A stretch of 64,000 bases of DNA from Palsa-506 sp963786975 (GCA_963786975.1 CAWBBE010000005.1:1-64000), one strand, 5' to 3'. Positions 42,884-52,599 are shown, numbered from the stretch's first letter. The notes: generated by a model from the letters alone, not told the origin. Numbers and translations are program-made.

Positions 42884-45800
42884 GTGATCGACTATCGGCT
42901 TCTCGGCCCGCTTGAGGTCGGGGCCAACGGGCGCGCCGTCGAGATCGGCGGTCCCAGGCAGCGGATGCTGCTGGCGATGCTCTTGCTCCGGCCCAATCAG
43001 GCCGTGCCCCGCGATGTTCTGGTTGACCAGCTCTGGGGCGAGCGTCCTCCGGCGGGTGCGCAGCACACCCTGGAGGTTTACATCTCGCGGCTGCGCAAGA
43101 CGCTTGAGGAAGCCACCGGGTGCCGGCTGGTGGTGACCCGGCCAGGCGCGTATCTGCTGCGGGTCGAGGGCGACCAGGTCGACGTGAACCTGTTCGAGCG
43201 CCTGGCCGGAGACGGGCGGCAAGCGCTGGCCGCGAACGCGCCCGCTGAGGCGGCCGCGGATTTCCGCCGGGCGCTGGCCCTATGGCACGGCGCAGCGCTG
43301 GCCGACCTCAGCTATCAGCCGTTCGCGCAAGCCGAGATCGCGCGGCTGGAGGACCTGCGGGCCGACGTCATCGAGGACCGGATCGAAGCCGACCTCGCGC
43401 TTGGCCGCCACGCCGGCGTTGTCGGCGAGCTTAAGTCGCTGGTTGCCGCGTGCCCGCTGCGTGAGCGGCGGCAAGAGCAGCTGATGGTGGCGCTGTACCG
43501 GTGCGGGCGGCAGCCAGAAGCACTGGCCGCCTACCAGTCAGCCCGCCACGCCATGGTGGAGGAACTCGGCATCGAGCCGAGCCCGGCGCTGCAGCGTGTC
43601 GAGCGGGCGATCCTGGCGCAGGACGCCTGGCTTGACCCTCCGCCCCGCGCGGTACCGCCCGGTGCGCGCGCCCAGGCTGATGGCGGAGAGCGCTCGCTGG
43701 CCGGGGCGGCCCGCCGCAGGCGGCTGCCGGCCGTGGCCGGAACCACCCTCGCGGTTACGCTGGCGCTGCTCATTACCGGCTCGTCCAGAGGTGCCGGCGG
43801 GTCTGCGCCCGTCACCGCCGGGCCTAATACCGTCGGCGTCATCGATAGCAGCCGGAACGCCCTGAGCGCGGTGGTGACCGGCACCGGAAGGCCGGGCGGG
43901 GTCTCCTACGCGGCGCATGCCATCTGGATCACCGACAGTGCCGACGACCTGTTGCTGCGGGTCGACTCGGCACAGCAGGTCATTGATCGCATCCCGGTCG
44001 GACGCGGAGCTGCCGGAGTGACGGCCGGGGACGGCGAGATCTGGGTCGCCAACGAGCTCGACGGCACCGTCTCCGAGGTCAACCCGGGCGCGGGAACGGT
44101 CGTGGCGACGATCCGCGTGGGGAACGGCCCGGACGCGATCGGGTTCGGCGACGGGTCGGTCTGGGTCGGCAACGCGACCGACAGCACGCTGTCCAGGATC
44201 GATCCGCTCGGCGGCCGCGTCGTCGCCACCATCCCGCTCGGCAGCGCCCCGGCTGACCTGGCGGCCGGACCAAAGGGGATCTGGGTGACCAGCGCGGACA
44301 CCGGACGTCTGCTGCACATCGACCCGTCCCGCAACCGTGTTTCCCGCGCGTTCCAGATCGGCGGCTCCCCGGGCGGGGTGGCGGTTGGCGCGGGCAGCGT
44401 CTGGGTTGCCGATTCGGGTCACGCGGTGCTGCGAATCGATCCAGCGACTGGCCGTGCGCAGGTGATCAGGGCCGGCGACGCCCCGGCGGGCATCGTCTAT
44501 GCGGACGGCGCCGCATGGGTCACGGACAGTCCTGGCGGCAGCATCGCCAGGATCGACGCACGGACCGGAGCGATAAGGCTCGTGCACGTGGGCAACGAGC
44601 CGGCCGATCTCGCGGTAGCAGGGCACAACATCCTGGCGACGGTGCTCCCGTCGCTGGCCAGCCACCGCGGCGGCACCCTCACGGTCGTCGCGCGGCTCTC
44701 GCCACCCGGCCTGTCGGCCGACACGGCAGTCGCGTGGAGCACCTACCTCTGGCAGATCCTCAGCATGACCAACGACGGGCTGGTCGGCTACCGCCGCGTC
44801 GGCGATCGCGCCGGTGGCACACCCGTACCCGATCTTGCGACCGCCCTGCCGGTGCCCAGCGACGGCGGCAAGACGTACACGTTCCAGCTCCGCAAGGGCA
44901 TCAAGTACTCAAACGGCGACCTGGTCAAGCCGGAGGACTTCCGCCGCGCCATCGAGCGGGTCTTCGTCAGCAACCACGGCACCGGTCCCGCATCCTTCTT
45001 CTATTCGGGTATCGCCGGCGCCAGCCGCTGCGAACGAGTCCCCCGGCACTGCAGCCTCGCGCCGGGGATCGTCACCAACGACCAGGCGAACACCGTGATT
45101 TTCCGGCTCACGGCGCCAGACCCGGAGTTTCTCGACAAGCTCGCCCTGCCATTCGCCGACGCCGTCCCCGCCGGAACGCCTGAGCATGAGATCAGCCCGG
45201 CTCAGCTTCCCGCTACCGGCCCGTACATGACCCAGTCGTTCGCGCCACCGAAGAGCTGGATCCTGGTCCGGAACCCGCTGTTCCGCCAGTGGTCGGGCCA
45301 GGCGCAACCCGGCGGCTACCCCGGCCGGATCGTCGTGCGGCTCAGCGTCACGCCCGAGGCGGCGGTCAGCGCGGTCGAGCACGGGCACGCCGACGTGCTC
45401 CTGACCCCTCCCCCCGCGAGCAGGATCCACGAGCTTGCGACCCGGTATGCCAGCCTGCTGCACACCGGTCCGGTAGCGGCCACATTTGCGCTCTTCCTGA
45501 ACACGCGTGTGTGGCCGTTCAGCGTCCTCGCGGCGCGCCGCGCCGTCAACTACGCCATCGACAGGAACCGGATGATCGACCTGGCAGGCGGGCCCCTGAC
45601 CGCGCAGCCCGCCTGCCAGATCCTCCCGCCGGCGACGTCTGGCTATCAGCCCTACTGCCCTTACACAACCAACGCCAGCCCGGGCGGCGGCTGGACGTCG
45701 CCCGACCTCGCGCGCGCAGAGCAGCTTGTCCGCGCCTCCGGCACGCGTGGCGCCAAGGTGACGCTGGTGGCCGGCGGCTTCGGCGCCGGCACCCCGGCCG

Positions 45801-46264
45801 TGCCGGGCGGTCGCTACCTCGTCTCGGTGCTCCGCCAGCTCGGATACCGGGCATCGCTGCGAGTGATCAGCCCGGGAACTTATTACCAGCGGGCAGGCAA
45901 CTCCCGGGACCACAGCCAGATCGGTGAGTTCGACTGGTATCAGGACTTCCCCGCGCCGTCCGACTTCATAGAACCGCTCTTCGCCTGCCGCTCCTTCCTC
46001 CCGGGCAATCCGGCCAACCTCAACGACAGCGAGTTCTGCAATCGGCGGATCGACGCCCAGATGTCGCATGCTCATGCGCTGGAAGCCGGTGATCTTAACG
46101 TCGCCGGGGACCTCTGGGCGCGGATTGACCGCGAGCTAGTCGACCAGGCGCCCTGGGTTCCGCTGTACAACCCGCGCGCCCTGGTCGCCCTCTCCGCACG
46201 CGTCGGCAACTACCAGTTCGATCCCTACCAGACGCTGCTCATCGACCAGCTCTGGGTTCGCTAG
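42884..46264 (+). CDS. AfsR/SARP-type DNA-binding domain fused through a membrane helix to a beta-propeller and a family 5 solute-binding domain
   Basis: 1126 residues from GTG 42884 after a G-rich ribosome site. Residues 1-95: OmpR-type winged helix (RLLGPLEVGANGRAVEIGGP, LVDQLWGERPP, YISRLRKTL); 96-245: BTAD domain ending in ARHAMVEELGIEPSPALQ. Residues ~283-300 (VAGTTLAVTLALLITGS) are the only membrane helix. Residues ~326-585: six or seven propeller blades of the pattern GxxSVWVGNxxDSTLSRIDP. Residues ~596-1126: SBP_bac_5 domain (YTFQLRKGIKYSNGDLVKPE, ATFALFLNTRVWPFSVLAAR, FDWYQDFPAPSDFIEPLF). It reads as a transmembrane one-component sensor of peptides or other solutes with cytoplasmic DNA output. 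Confidence 0.88.
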   Translation: MIDYRLLGPLEVGANGRAVEIGGPRQRMLLAMLLLRPNQAVPRDVLVDQLWGERPPAGAQHTLEVYISRLRKTLEEATGCRLVVTRPGAYLLRVEGDQVDVNLFERLAGDGRQALAANAPAEAAADFRRALALWHGAALADLSYQPFAQAEIARLEDLRADVIEDRIEADLALGRHAGVVGELKSLVAACPLRERRQEQLMVALYRCGRQPEALAAYQSARHAMVEELGIEPSPALQRVERAILAQDAWLDPPPRAVPPGARAQADGGERSLAGAARRRRLPAVAGTTLAVTLALLITGSSRGAGGSAPVTAGPNTVGVIDSSRNALSAVVTGTGRPGGVSYAAHAIWITDSADDLLLRVDSAQQVIDRIPVGRGAAGVTAGDGEIWVANELDGTVSEVNPGAGTVVATIRVGNGPDAIGFGDGSVWVGNATDSTLSRIDPLGGRVVATIPLGSAPADLAAGPKGIWVTSADTGRLLHIDPSRNRVSRAFQIGGSPGGVAVGAGSVWVADSGHAVLRIDPATGRAQVIRAGDAPAGIVYADGAAWVTDSPGGSIARIDARTGAIRLVHVGNEPADLAVAGHNILATVLPSLASHRGGTLTVVARLSPPGLSADTAVAWSTYLWQILSMTNDGLVGYRRVGDRAGGTPVPDLATALPVPSDGGKTYTFQLRKGIKYSNGDLVKPEDFRRAIERVFVSNHGTGPASFFYSGIAGASRCERVPRHCSLAPGIVTNDQANTVIFRLTAPDPEFLDKLALPFADAVPAGTPEHEISPAQLPATGPYMTQSFAPPKSWILVRNPLFRQWSGQAQPGGYPGRIVVRLSVTPEAAVSAVEHGHADVLLTPPPASRIHELATRYASLLHTGPVAATFALFLNTRVWPFSVLAARRAVNYAIDRNRMIDLAGGPLTAQPACQILPPATSGYQPYCPYTTNASPGGGWTSPDLARAEQLVRASGTRGAKVTLVAGGFGAGTPAVPGGRYLVSVLRQLGYRASLRVISPGTYYQRAGNSRDHSQIGEFDWYQDFPAPSDFIEPLFACRSFLPGNPANLNDSEFCNRRIDAQMSHAHALEAGDLNVAGDLWARIDRELVDQAPWVPLYNPRALVALSARVGNYQFDPYQTLLIDQLWVR

Positions 46265-46555
46265 CCACGGGATTCCACGGTCCTGCCGAACTGAGCCGCT
46301 CGGCCGGCCTCCGGGCTGGCGTGCAGCCACATCCGGAGTGGCCCGGGGGAGGGTGTGAGGTTCCGGTAGGGCGATGTGAGCTTTTTGTAAGGTCGCGGCG
46401 CGAGGATCGGGTGGCAGCATCAAGCCGGCCGGGATGAAGCTCACGGATCCAGAGCCAAGCTTTCCGGGATTTACCGGCGCGCAGCGTCGTCGTGGCGTGG
46501 CCCGGCTCCAGCCTCTCGGGCAGCCATGGCCAGGCACCAAGGCTAGGAGCAAGGC

Positions 46556-47608
46556 ATGAAGCTCTGCACACGGCTTCCCCGGGCGATCACGTGCTCCCGG
46601 GTCGCCGCGCCGTTTCTGGCGGCCGGCTGCGTGGCCATGGTCCTGTCCGCCGGGGCTGACGCGGCCGCGTCCAGCCCGGCCCGGCTGGACGCCGCGCGCG
46701 CGCCATCGCCGGCCTCCGCGGCGGCTGCTCAGGCCGACGGCCGGATCGCGTTCTCCCAGTGGGACCTGATTCCCGGCGGGAACCTGTCGGGTCACTCGAA
46801 CGTGTACACGATCAACCCGGGCGGCAGCGGGCGGCGCCAGCTCACCCACGTGGGCGCCGCCCATGCGGCGGGCGCGCCGGACTGGTCCCGGGACGGCGCA
46901 AAGATCGTCTACGAGAGCAATCAGGGCGGTGATTACCGGATCTGGGTCATGAACGCGGACGGCTCCGGCAAGACGCGCCTCACTGCCGATCCCGGTTTCG
47001 CGGACCTGGCGCCCGCCTGGTCTCCGGACGGCACACGCATCCTGTTCAGCCGGTGCGACGATCACCTCGGCTTTATCACAGGCTGCGATGTTGAGGTGAT
47101 GAACGCTGCGGGCACCGGGATGCGGCGGCTGGCCGGCGGTCGCTGGACCTACGTCCGCGCGGAGTACTCCCCGGACGGGCGGCGCATCGTCGTCGGGGCG
47201 GACCGGGGCGGTCTGCTGAGCGCCCTGTGGGTGATGCGCTCCGACGGGACGGGCCTGCACCGGATCACCAGGCCGTCGCTGCAGGCGTTCTGGCCTGGCT
47301 GGTCCCCGGACGGCCGCCGCATCGTGTTCACCGACAACTGCTGCCAGTTCGGGAGCAACATCTGGACGGTGCGCCCGAGCGGGAAAGGGCTGCGCAAGCT
47401 CACTCACTTCAGCCCGGCACCGCTGCAAGGCGGTTTCGCCAGTTACTCACCGGACGGCCGGCGGATCGTCCTGCAGTACAACGGGAAATGCCCGGCGCGG
47501 GGGTTGTGCCGGTACTTCTACGTCATGCACGCCGACGGCTCTGGCCTGCGTGCGGTGCGCACGGGCGTGGCCAACACGTTCCTCACCGACTGGGGGCCGG
47601 CCGCCTGA
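46556..47608 (+). CDS. Secreted TolB-like beta-propeller (PD40 repeats)
   Basis: 350 residues. A signal peptide (basic MKLCTRLPRAITCSR, hydrophobic VAAPFLAAGCVAMVLSAGAD, then an Ala-rich cleavage region) is followed by WD40-like PD40 blades, each with the xSPDGxRIxF motif: WSPDGTRILFSRC, YSPDGRRIVVGAD, WSPDGRRIVFTDN, YSPDGRRIVLQYN. The same fold is found in TolB and dipeptidyl-peptidase propellers. Several Cys suggest disulfides outside the cell. It lies 291 bases after the fusion regulator, whose propeller is of a related kind, and 48 bases before a paralogue. Confidence 0.88.
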   Translation: MKLCTRLPRAITCSRVAAPFLAAGCVAMVLSAGADAAASSPARLDAARAPSPASAAAAQADGRIAFSQWDLIPGGNLSGHSNVYTINPGGSGRRQLTHVGAAHAAGAPDWSRDGAKIVYESNQGGDYRIWVMNADGSGKTRLTADPGFADLAPAWSPDGTRILFSRCDDHLGFITGCDVEVMNAAGTGMRRLAGGRWTYVRAEYSPDGRRIVVGADRGGLLSALWVMRSDGTGLHRITRPSLQAFWPGWSPDGRRIVFTDNCCQFGSNIWTVRPSGKGLRKLTHFSPAPLQGGFASYSPDGRRIVLQYNGKCPARGLCRYFYVMHADGSGLRAVRTGVANTFLTDWGPAA

Positions 47609-47656
47609 CAGTGCCCTGGACCGATGGCCGGGTCGTCGTTATCAAGGAGAACCGAC

Positions 47657-48799
47657 ATGAGACGAGCAGTAGCTGCGCTCCGGACGCTGGCGGCGGCCGC
47701 CTCGGTCGCGGCGGCGTGCCTGGCGATCCCGGCCGCGCCCGCCATGGCCGCTGGCCGGCCGGCCACCGGCAGGATTGCCTTCTCCGACTTCGTGACCAAC
47801 CAGATCTACGCGGTGAACCCGGCCGGCACCGGGCTCGCCCAGCTCACCCATGAGCCGAGCGGGATCGCGGCGCAGTGGCCCGACTGGTCGCCGGGCGGGT
47901 CCCGCATCCTGTTCGTCCGGTTCAACCTGGCGAATGGCGGGGGCCGGATCTGGATCATGAACGCCGACGGAACCGGCCAGCGCCGGCTTGTTTCCGATGC
48001 GCCGGGATATCGCGACTACCAGCCCCGGTACGCCCCTGATGGCAGGCATATCGTGTTCACCCGCTGCTCGCCGGGCGACGGCCTGTGCGCGATCTGGATC
48101 ATGCGTTCCGACGGCACCCGGCGGCGCCTCGTGGTCCCCTTCATCGAGGCCCCCAACGAGACTAACAATTTCTACCCGGCGATCTCGCCGGATGGCCGCC
48201 GCATTGCCTTCACCCGATTCGGGTTCGATGGCATCATCGCGCAAGTCTGGGTGGCCAGCATCAGCGGAAGGCATGCGCGCCCGCTGACCGCTCCGCGGCT
48301 GGAGGCATTGTCGCCGAACTGGTCACCGGACGGCAGCCACATCACGTTCACCAGCAATTCCGACCGGCCGCAGGCCAGCATCTATGTCATGCGGGCCGAC
48401 GGCACCGGAGTCACCAGGCTCGCCACGTCGAAATGGCCGACCAACAACTTCGGCTCCGCGTACGCGCCTGGCGGGGGCCGGATCGCGTTCTCGAGCGACC
48501 GACGGCACCCGGACCTGTGCTGCGAGGACCTCTTCGTCATGCGCGCAACCGGCGCGCGGCAGCACGTGGTGGACACCGGCATTCAAGGCGTCCTCGACGT
48601 TGCCTGGGGCTCCGCGCCACTGGACCCGGCGGGATCGCCGGGCAGGCTCTCGCGGCCGGCGGCTGGCGCGCCGGTGCCCGGCGCCGTTCGCGGCGGGCGC
48701 TGCCGCGAAACACCGTCCTGGCTAGCCAGCACGTGGTGCGGAGCATCAGGCGCCGCAGGTCCGAGTCGTAATCGGGGCGCTTTTATAGCTGGTAGATGA
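47657..48799 (+). CDS. Second secreted TolB-like beta-propeller
   Basis: 380 residues from ATG 47657 (AAGGAGAACC upstream). A signal peptide ends in PAAPAMAAGRPA; the blades read WSPGGSRILFVRF, YAPDGRHIVFTRC, ISPDGRRIAFTRF, WSPDGSHITFTSN and YAPGGGRIAFSSD. It is a paralogue of the gene 48 bases upstream and probably co-transcribed. The last ~60 residues after VLDVAWGSAP are Arg/Gly-rich and run across a tRNA-like fragment, so the real end was probably lost when DNA to the right was rearranged. Confidence 0.86.
   Translation: MRRAVAALRTLAAAASVAAACLAIPAAPAMAAGRPATGRIAFSDFVTNQIYAVNPAGTGLAQLTHEPSGIAAQWPDWSPGGSRILFVRFNLANGGGRIWIMNADGTGQRRLVSDAPGYRDYQPRYAPDGRHIVFTRCSPGDGLCAIWIMRSDGTRRRLVVPFIEAPNETNNFYPAISPDGRRIAFTRFGFDGIIAQVWVASISGRHARPLTAPRLEALSPNWSPDGSHITFTSNSDRPQASIYVMRADGTGVTRLATSKWPTNNFGSAYAPGGGRIAFSSDRRHPDLCCEDLFVMRATGARQHVVDTGIQGVLDVAWGSAPLDPAGSPGRLSRPAAGAPVPGAVRGGRCRETPSWLASTWCGASGAAGPSRNRGAFIAGR
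48750..48780 (+). other. Degenerate tRNA-Arg 3' fragment (T arm and acceptor end)
   Basis: CGCCGCAGGTCCGAGTCGTA and ATCGGGGCGC resemble the T arm and acceptor end of the tRNA cores in copies A-C, with mutations in the T loop and stem. It lies inside the 3' end of the second propeller ORF, which argues that the ORF end is not original. Confidence 0.5.
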
Positions 48800-48841
48800 G
48801 GTGAGTGCGGGCGGCGGGCTGGGTGTGGCTATCGTGCTGGT

Positions 48842-49594
48842 ATGCGCGTTATCGAAGTCCCTTATCACCTGGACGAATTCCTGGCTGGTATGGACTTCCC
48901 GCTGGATCCCGCGGAGGCAGTCAGGCTGGACCTGCCGTCCGGGGATATCTGGGAACGGCTCACCGCCCTGTACGCCGCGGTGGCCAGCACCGTGGCCGGC
49001 GCGGCCTCGCGGGGTGAATGCGCCGTCGTGATGTCGGGGGACTGCACTACGACGCTGGGCACGGTGGCCGGTTTGCAGCGCGCTGGCATCGATGCGGGGA
49101 TCGTCTGGCTGGATGCTCACGGTGACCTGCAGACCCTGGAGACGACGGCGTCGGGGTACCTGGGCGGGCTGCCGTTGCGGCTGCTGGCGGGCTACCGGCC
49201 CGAGCTGATCGGCGCTCGGCTGGGGCTGCGGCCCGTGCCTGAGCAGCGGATCGTGCTGGCTGGTGCCAGGGACCTGGACCCGCCCGAGGTCAGCTACCTG
49301 GCGGGCGCCCAGATCCGCTGCCGCGAGGTCGCCAGCCTGCATGCCAGGGACCTGCCGGAGGGCCCGCTGTACGTGCACCTCGACCTGGATGTCATCGACC
49401 CCGCCGAGGTGGCCGGGCTTCGCTATCCCGCGCCGGGCGGTCCTGGCTCAGCCCAGGTGGCCGCGGCGATGGGCAGGCTCATCGGCACGGGCCGGGTCGC
49501 GGCCGTGGGCCTTGCCTGCACCTGGTACGGCGGCCACGCCAGCGCGGCGCGCCTGCGCCCGCACCTGGAAGCGGCATTCAGCACGGCGTGCTGA
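48842..49594 (+). CDS. Arginase/agmatinase-fold (ureohydrolase) protein
   Basis: 250 residues with the ureohydrolase metal motifs in order: VVMSGDCTTTLGTVAG (GGDHS equivalent, with Cys instead of His), GIVWLDAHGDLQTLETTASG (DAHxD, with Gln in place of the usual Asn) and YVHLDLDVIDPAEVAG (DxDxxDP). The fold normally binds two Mn2+ and hydrolyses arginine, agmatine or related guanidines; the His-to-Cys change at the first ligand makes the activity uncertain. Its last 7 bases overlap the XRE-NB-ARC-TPR gene, so they are coupled. Confidence 0.88.
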   Translation: MRVIEVPYHLDEFLAGMDFPLDPAEAVRLDLPSGDIWERLTALYAAVASTVAGAASRGECAVVMSGDCTTTLGTVAGLQRAGIDAGIVWLDAHGDLQTLETTASGYLGGLPLRLLAGYRPELIGARLGLRPVPEQRIVLAGARDLDPPEVSYLAGAQIRCREVASLHARDLPEGPLYVHLDLDVIDPAEVAGLRYPAPGGPGSAQVAAAMGRLIGTGRVAAVGLACTWYGGHASAARLRPHLEAAFSTAC

Positions 49595-52104
49595 GTTTCG
49601 CCGGGCTGCTGCGGCAGTTCCGGACCGAGGCCCGGCTGACGCAGGAAGAGCTGGCAGCGGCAGCAGGCCTGAGTCCTCGGTCGGTAAGCGACCTGGAGCG
49701 GGGGATCAACCGCACGGCCCGCAAGGACACCGCCGTGCTGCTGGCTGATGCGCTGAGCCTGGCGGGCGAGGTGCGGGTGCTGTTCGTCGCGGCGGCGCGC
49801 GGGCGGGCACCGGCGGCGGAGGTGCTCGGGGCCAGGCGCGGCGCAGCGGCGGAAGGGTCAGCGGCGGCCGCGACGCGGGGTCTGCCGCGTGACATCGGCA
49901 GCTTCACCGGCCGCGAGCCTGAGCTGGCGCGGCTGCTGGAAATGCTCGCCGGCCGGGCCGCGGACGACGGGGCGCCGGCGATCTGCGTGATTGACGGGAT
50001 GGCGGGGATCGGCAAGACGACCTTCGGGGTGCACGCCGCGCACAAACTGGCCGGGAGCTTCCCGGATGGGCAGTTCTTTCTTCCCCTGCATGCCCACACC
50101 CCCGGCCAGCGGCCGGTCGGCCCGGCTGACGCGTTGGCCAGCCTGCTGCTGACGGCCGGCCTCGCCGAGCAGCACATCCCACCTGGCGTGGAGGCCCGGG
50201 CGGCCCGGTGGCGTGACTATGTCGCCGGGCAGAAGATCCTGATGCTGCTGGATGACGCGGCCGGGCATGAGCAGGTCCGGCCGCTGCTGCCGGGCACGGC
50301 CGGCAGCCTGGTACTGGTCACCAGCCGACGACGGCTGATCGCGCTGGAGGATGCTGCGGTGATCAGCCTCGGCGCGCTGACCCCGGACGAGGCGGCGGTG
50401 CTGCTGGCCCGGCTGGCTGGCCGTGCGGACCTGCGTTCCGGGCTAGGACCGGCCGGCCAGATAACCCGGCTGTGCGGGTACCTGCCGCTGGCGATCGGGA
50501 TGCTCGCCCGGCAGCTGCGGCACCACCCGGCCCGCACCGGCGCTGAGCTGGCCGCCGACCTGGCCGCGGCGCGCGACCGGCTGGCCGTCATGCGCGCGGA
50601 GAATCTGTCGGTCGCTGCCGCGTTCGACCTGTCATACGCCGATCTCACCCCGGTCCAGCAGCGGCTGTTCCGTCGGCTTGGCCAGGCCCCGGGCCCGGAC
50701 ATCGACGCCTACGCCGCGGCCGCCCTGGACGAGACCAGCGCGGTGGGCGCCCGCGGCCTGCTCGATGAGCTGTACGACCATCATCTGATCACCGAGCCCG
50801 CTCCCGGCCGTTACCTCCTGCACGATCTGCTCCGCGAATACGCCCGTGCGCTGGCCACCGCCGGGGATGCCGCGGAGTCACGCGCCGCCGCCGGCCGGCT
50901 GGTGAACTATTACGCGCACGTCGCCGCGGCCGCCGCCAGGCACATCGCCACCTGGACCACGGCCGGCGGCCGCCCGCCGCCGGGCCTCCCGCCGGCCACT
51001 GCCCCCCCGATAGCCGGCTCCCAGCAGGCGGCGGCGTGGCTGGAATCCGAGCGCCCCAACTTGTACGCGGCCATTAACTACGCCGCCGTCGAGGCGATGC
51101 CCCGGCACGCCATCACGATCGCCACTGCGATGGGCGGTTTCCTGCGCGCCCGTGGTCACTGGGATCAGGCCGCCCGTCAGTACCAGACGGCTCTCGCCGC
51201 GGCGCGCCAGGCCGGGGACCGGCCCGGCCAGGCCGGCGCGCTCGACGAGCTCGGCCTCCTGCAGCAGCTGACCGGCGACTATCCGGCCGCTACCGCCAGC
51301 CTGGCCGAGGCCATCGAGTTGTTCCGCGACCTGGGCGACCTTCCCGGCCAGGCCTACGCCCGCAACCACCTGGGCCTGGTGCAAGCGGACACCTCGGACT
51401 ACCCGGCTGCCGCCGCCAACCACCAGCAGGCGCTGGCCCTGGCCCGCGCCGCGGGTGATCAGCTTGCGGAGGCCGTTTCGCTCACCGACCTGGGCATGGC
51501 ACAGCTGCTGACCGGGGACTACCCGGCTGCCGCCGCCGGCTTCCAGCAGGCGCTGCCGCTGTTCCGGAGCGTCGGTTCGGAGTTCGACGAGGCCGATGCT
51601 CTTTCCGAACTCGGCTGGGTGCGGCGGCTGACCGGGGATTACGCTGCCGCCGCCGCTGACCAGCGCCAGGCCCTGAACTTGTTCCGGCACCTCGGCGACC
51701 GGCTCGGCCAGGCCCGGGCTCTCGACGAGCTCGGCCTGGTGCAGCTGCTGACCGGGGACTACCCGGCTGCCGCCGCCAGCGTGGGCGAGGCTATCGAGCT
51801 GTTCCGCGACCTCGGCTCGCGGCACGACCTGGCCGTGGCGCTGAACAGCCTCGGCGAGGTATCGCTCCAGACCTCGGCAATCCAGGAAGCCCGCAGCCAG
51901 CATAGCCAGGCGCTCGCCATCGCCCGCGAGGTCGGCGCGCCGCTTGAGGAAGCACGCGCGCTGGAAGGAATCGGCCGCAGCCATCTGCACCAGGACCCTG
52001 CCGAAGCCGCCGCGTACCTCCGGCATGCCCTGGAGATCTATCAGAACATCGGGGCCCCCGACGCCCGGCGCGTGCAGGACACGCTTGACGACCGTGGCCG
52101 CTAG
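49588..52104 (+). CDS. XRE HTH - NB-ARC (STAND) - TPR regulator
   Basis: 838 residues from GTG 49588. Residues 1-70: XRE HTH (LLRQFRTEARLTQEELAAAA, GLSPRSVSDLERGINRTARK). Residues ~105-380: NB-ARC ATPase with the P-loop DGMAGIGKTTFGVHAAHKLA, Walker B KILMLLDDAAG, RNBS-like LVLVTSRRRLIALE and GLPL-equivalent LCGYLPLAIGMLARQL. Residues ~510-838: about seven 40-residue TPR units with the recurring LxxLGLVQxLTGDYPAAAA, so alike that they suggest recent expansion. STAND proteins switch by ATP binding in response to a ligand sensed by the repeats. Coupled to the arginase-like gene. Confidence 0.9.
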   Translation: MLSFAGLLRQFRTEARLTQEELAAAAGLSPRSVSDLERGINRTARKDTAVLLADALSLAGEVRVLFVAAARGRAPAAEVLGARRGAAAEGSAAAATRGLPRDIGSFTGREPELARLLEMLAGRAADDGAPAICVIDGMAGIGKTTFGVHAAHKLAGSFPDGQFFLPLHAHTPGQRPVGPADALASLLLTAGLAEQHIPPGVEARAARWRDYVAGQKILMLLDDAAGHEQVRPLLPGTAGSLVLVTSRRRLIALEDAAVISLGALTPDEAAVLLARLAGRADLRSGLGPAGQITRLCGYLPLAIGMLARQLRHHPARTGAELAADLAAARDRLAVMRAENLSVAAAFDLSYADLTPVQQRLFRRLGQAPGPDIDAYAAAALDETSAVGARGLLDELYDHHLITEPAPGRYLLHDLLREYARALATAGDAAESRAAAGRLVNYYAHVAAAAARHIATWTTAGGRPPPGLPPATAPPIAGSQQAAAWLESERPNLYAAINYAAVEAMPRHAITIATAMGGFLRARGHWDQAARQYQTALAAARQAGDRPGQAGALDELGLLQQLTGDYPAATASLAEAIELFRDLGDLPGQAYARNHLGLVQADTSDYPAAAANHQQALALARAAGDQLAEAVSLTDLGMAQLLTGDYPAAAAGFQQALPLFRSVGSEFDEADALSELGWVRRLTGDYAAAAADQRQALNLFRHLGDRLGQARALDELGLVQLLTGDYPAAAASVGEAIELFRDLGSRHDLAVALNSLGEVSLQTSAIQEARSQHSQALAIAREVGAPLEEARALEGIGRSHLHQDPAEAAAYLRHALEIYQNIGAPDARRVQDTLDDRGR

Positions 52105-52134
52105 GAAGCATCCGGACCCGGCCGCTTGCTTCGG

Positions 52135-52353
52135 TCAGTTGGCCCGCCGCGCGGCCATCCGCCAGCGGTCGTCCTCGATGAAGGCGACGCTGTCCGGAGT
52201 TCCGGCCGAGCCGTTAAGCAGGGCCTGAGCGTTCAGCAAGATCCATAGCCGATGTCCTGGCCGGCGGCTGCGGCCACCCCGGCCACTCGCCGTCGATGCC
52301 CGGCCGCCGGCCGCGGCTATCCGGGAGGCTCTCAGGATCTGGGTGCCAGCCAT
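52135..52353 (-). CDS. Possible small protein (72 residues)
   Basis: ATG 52353 lies 9 bases after GAGGAGGG, the main argument for a gene. The first part is Arg/Gly/Ser-rich; the C-terminal part HRLWILLNAQALLNGSAGTP and DSVAFIEDDRWRMAARRAN looks folded. No family recognised. It is convergent with the STAND regulator gene. Confidence 0.4.
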   Translation of the reverse strand: MAGTQILRASRIAAAGGRASTASGRGGRSRRPGHRLWILLNAQALLNGSAGTPDSVAFIEDDRWRMAARRAN

Positions 52354-52599
52354 CGTATGTGCCCTCCTCGTGTCATCCGGCTGACTCCACCCTGGCCAGA
52401 GACCGCGGCAGCGACCATACGTGCCGACCCACAGGAGCACCCACAGGATTGCTCCGCGCCCCGCGCTAGGCATCGTCATCGCGCTTGCCGTGTTGGCCGC
52501 GTCCGTCGGCCTGATCCGCAGCGAGACGCGGTGCTATCGAAGCCGCGCAGCTCAGAACCGCCGCGGTGAGTGACGCATGGCCGCTGTAGGTTAACCGCT

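Noticed and set aside
46136..47428. 430-residue minus-strand ORF over the TolB-like gene
   Set aside because: Antisense of PD40 blades; regular spacing comes from the repeats on the plus strand.
50878..52026. Minus-strand repeat protein (VVPGQQLHQAEL-type repeats)
   Set aside because: The periodicity is the antisense image of the TPR-coding repeats in the STAND regulator.
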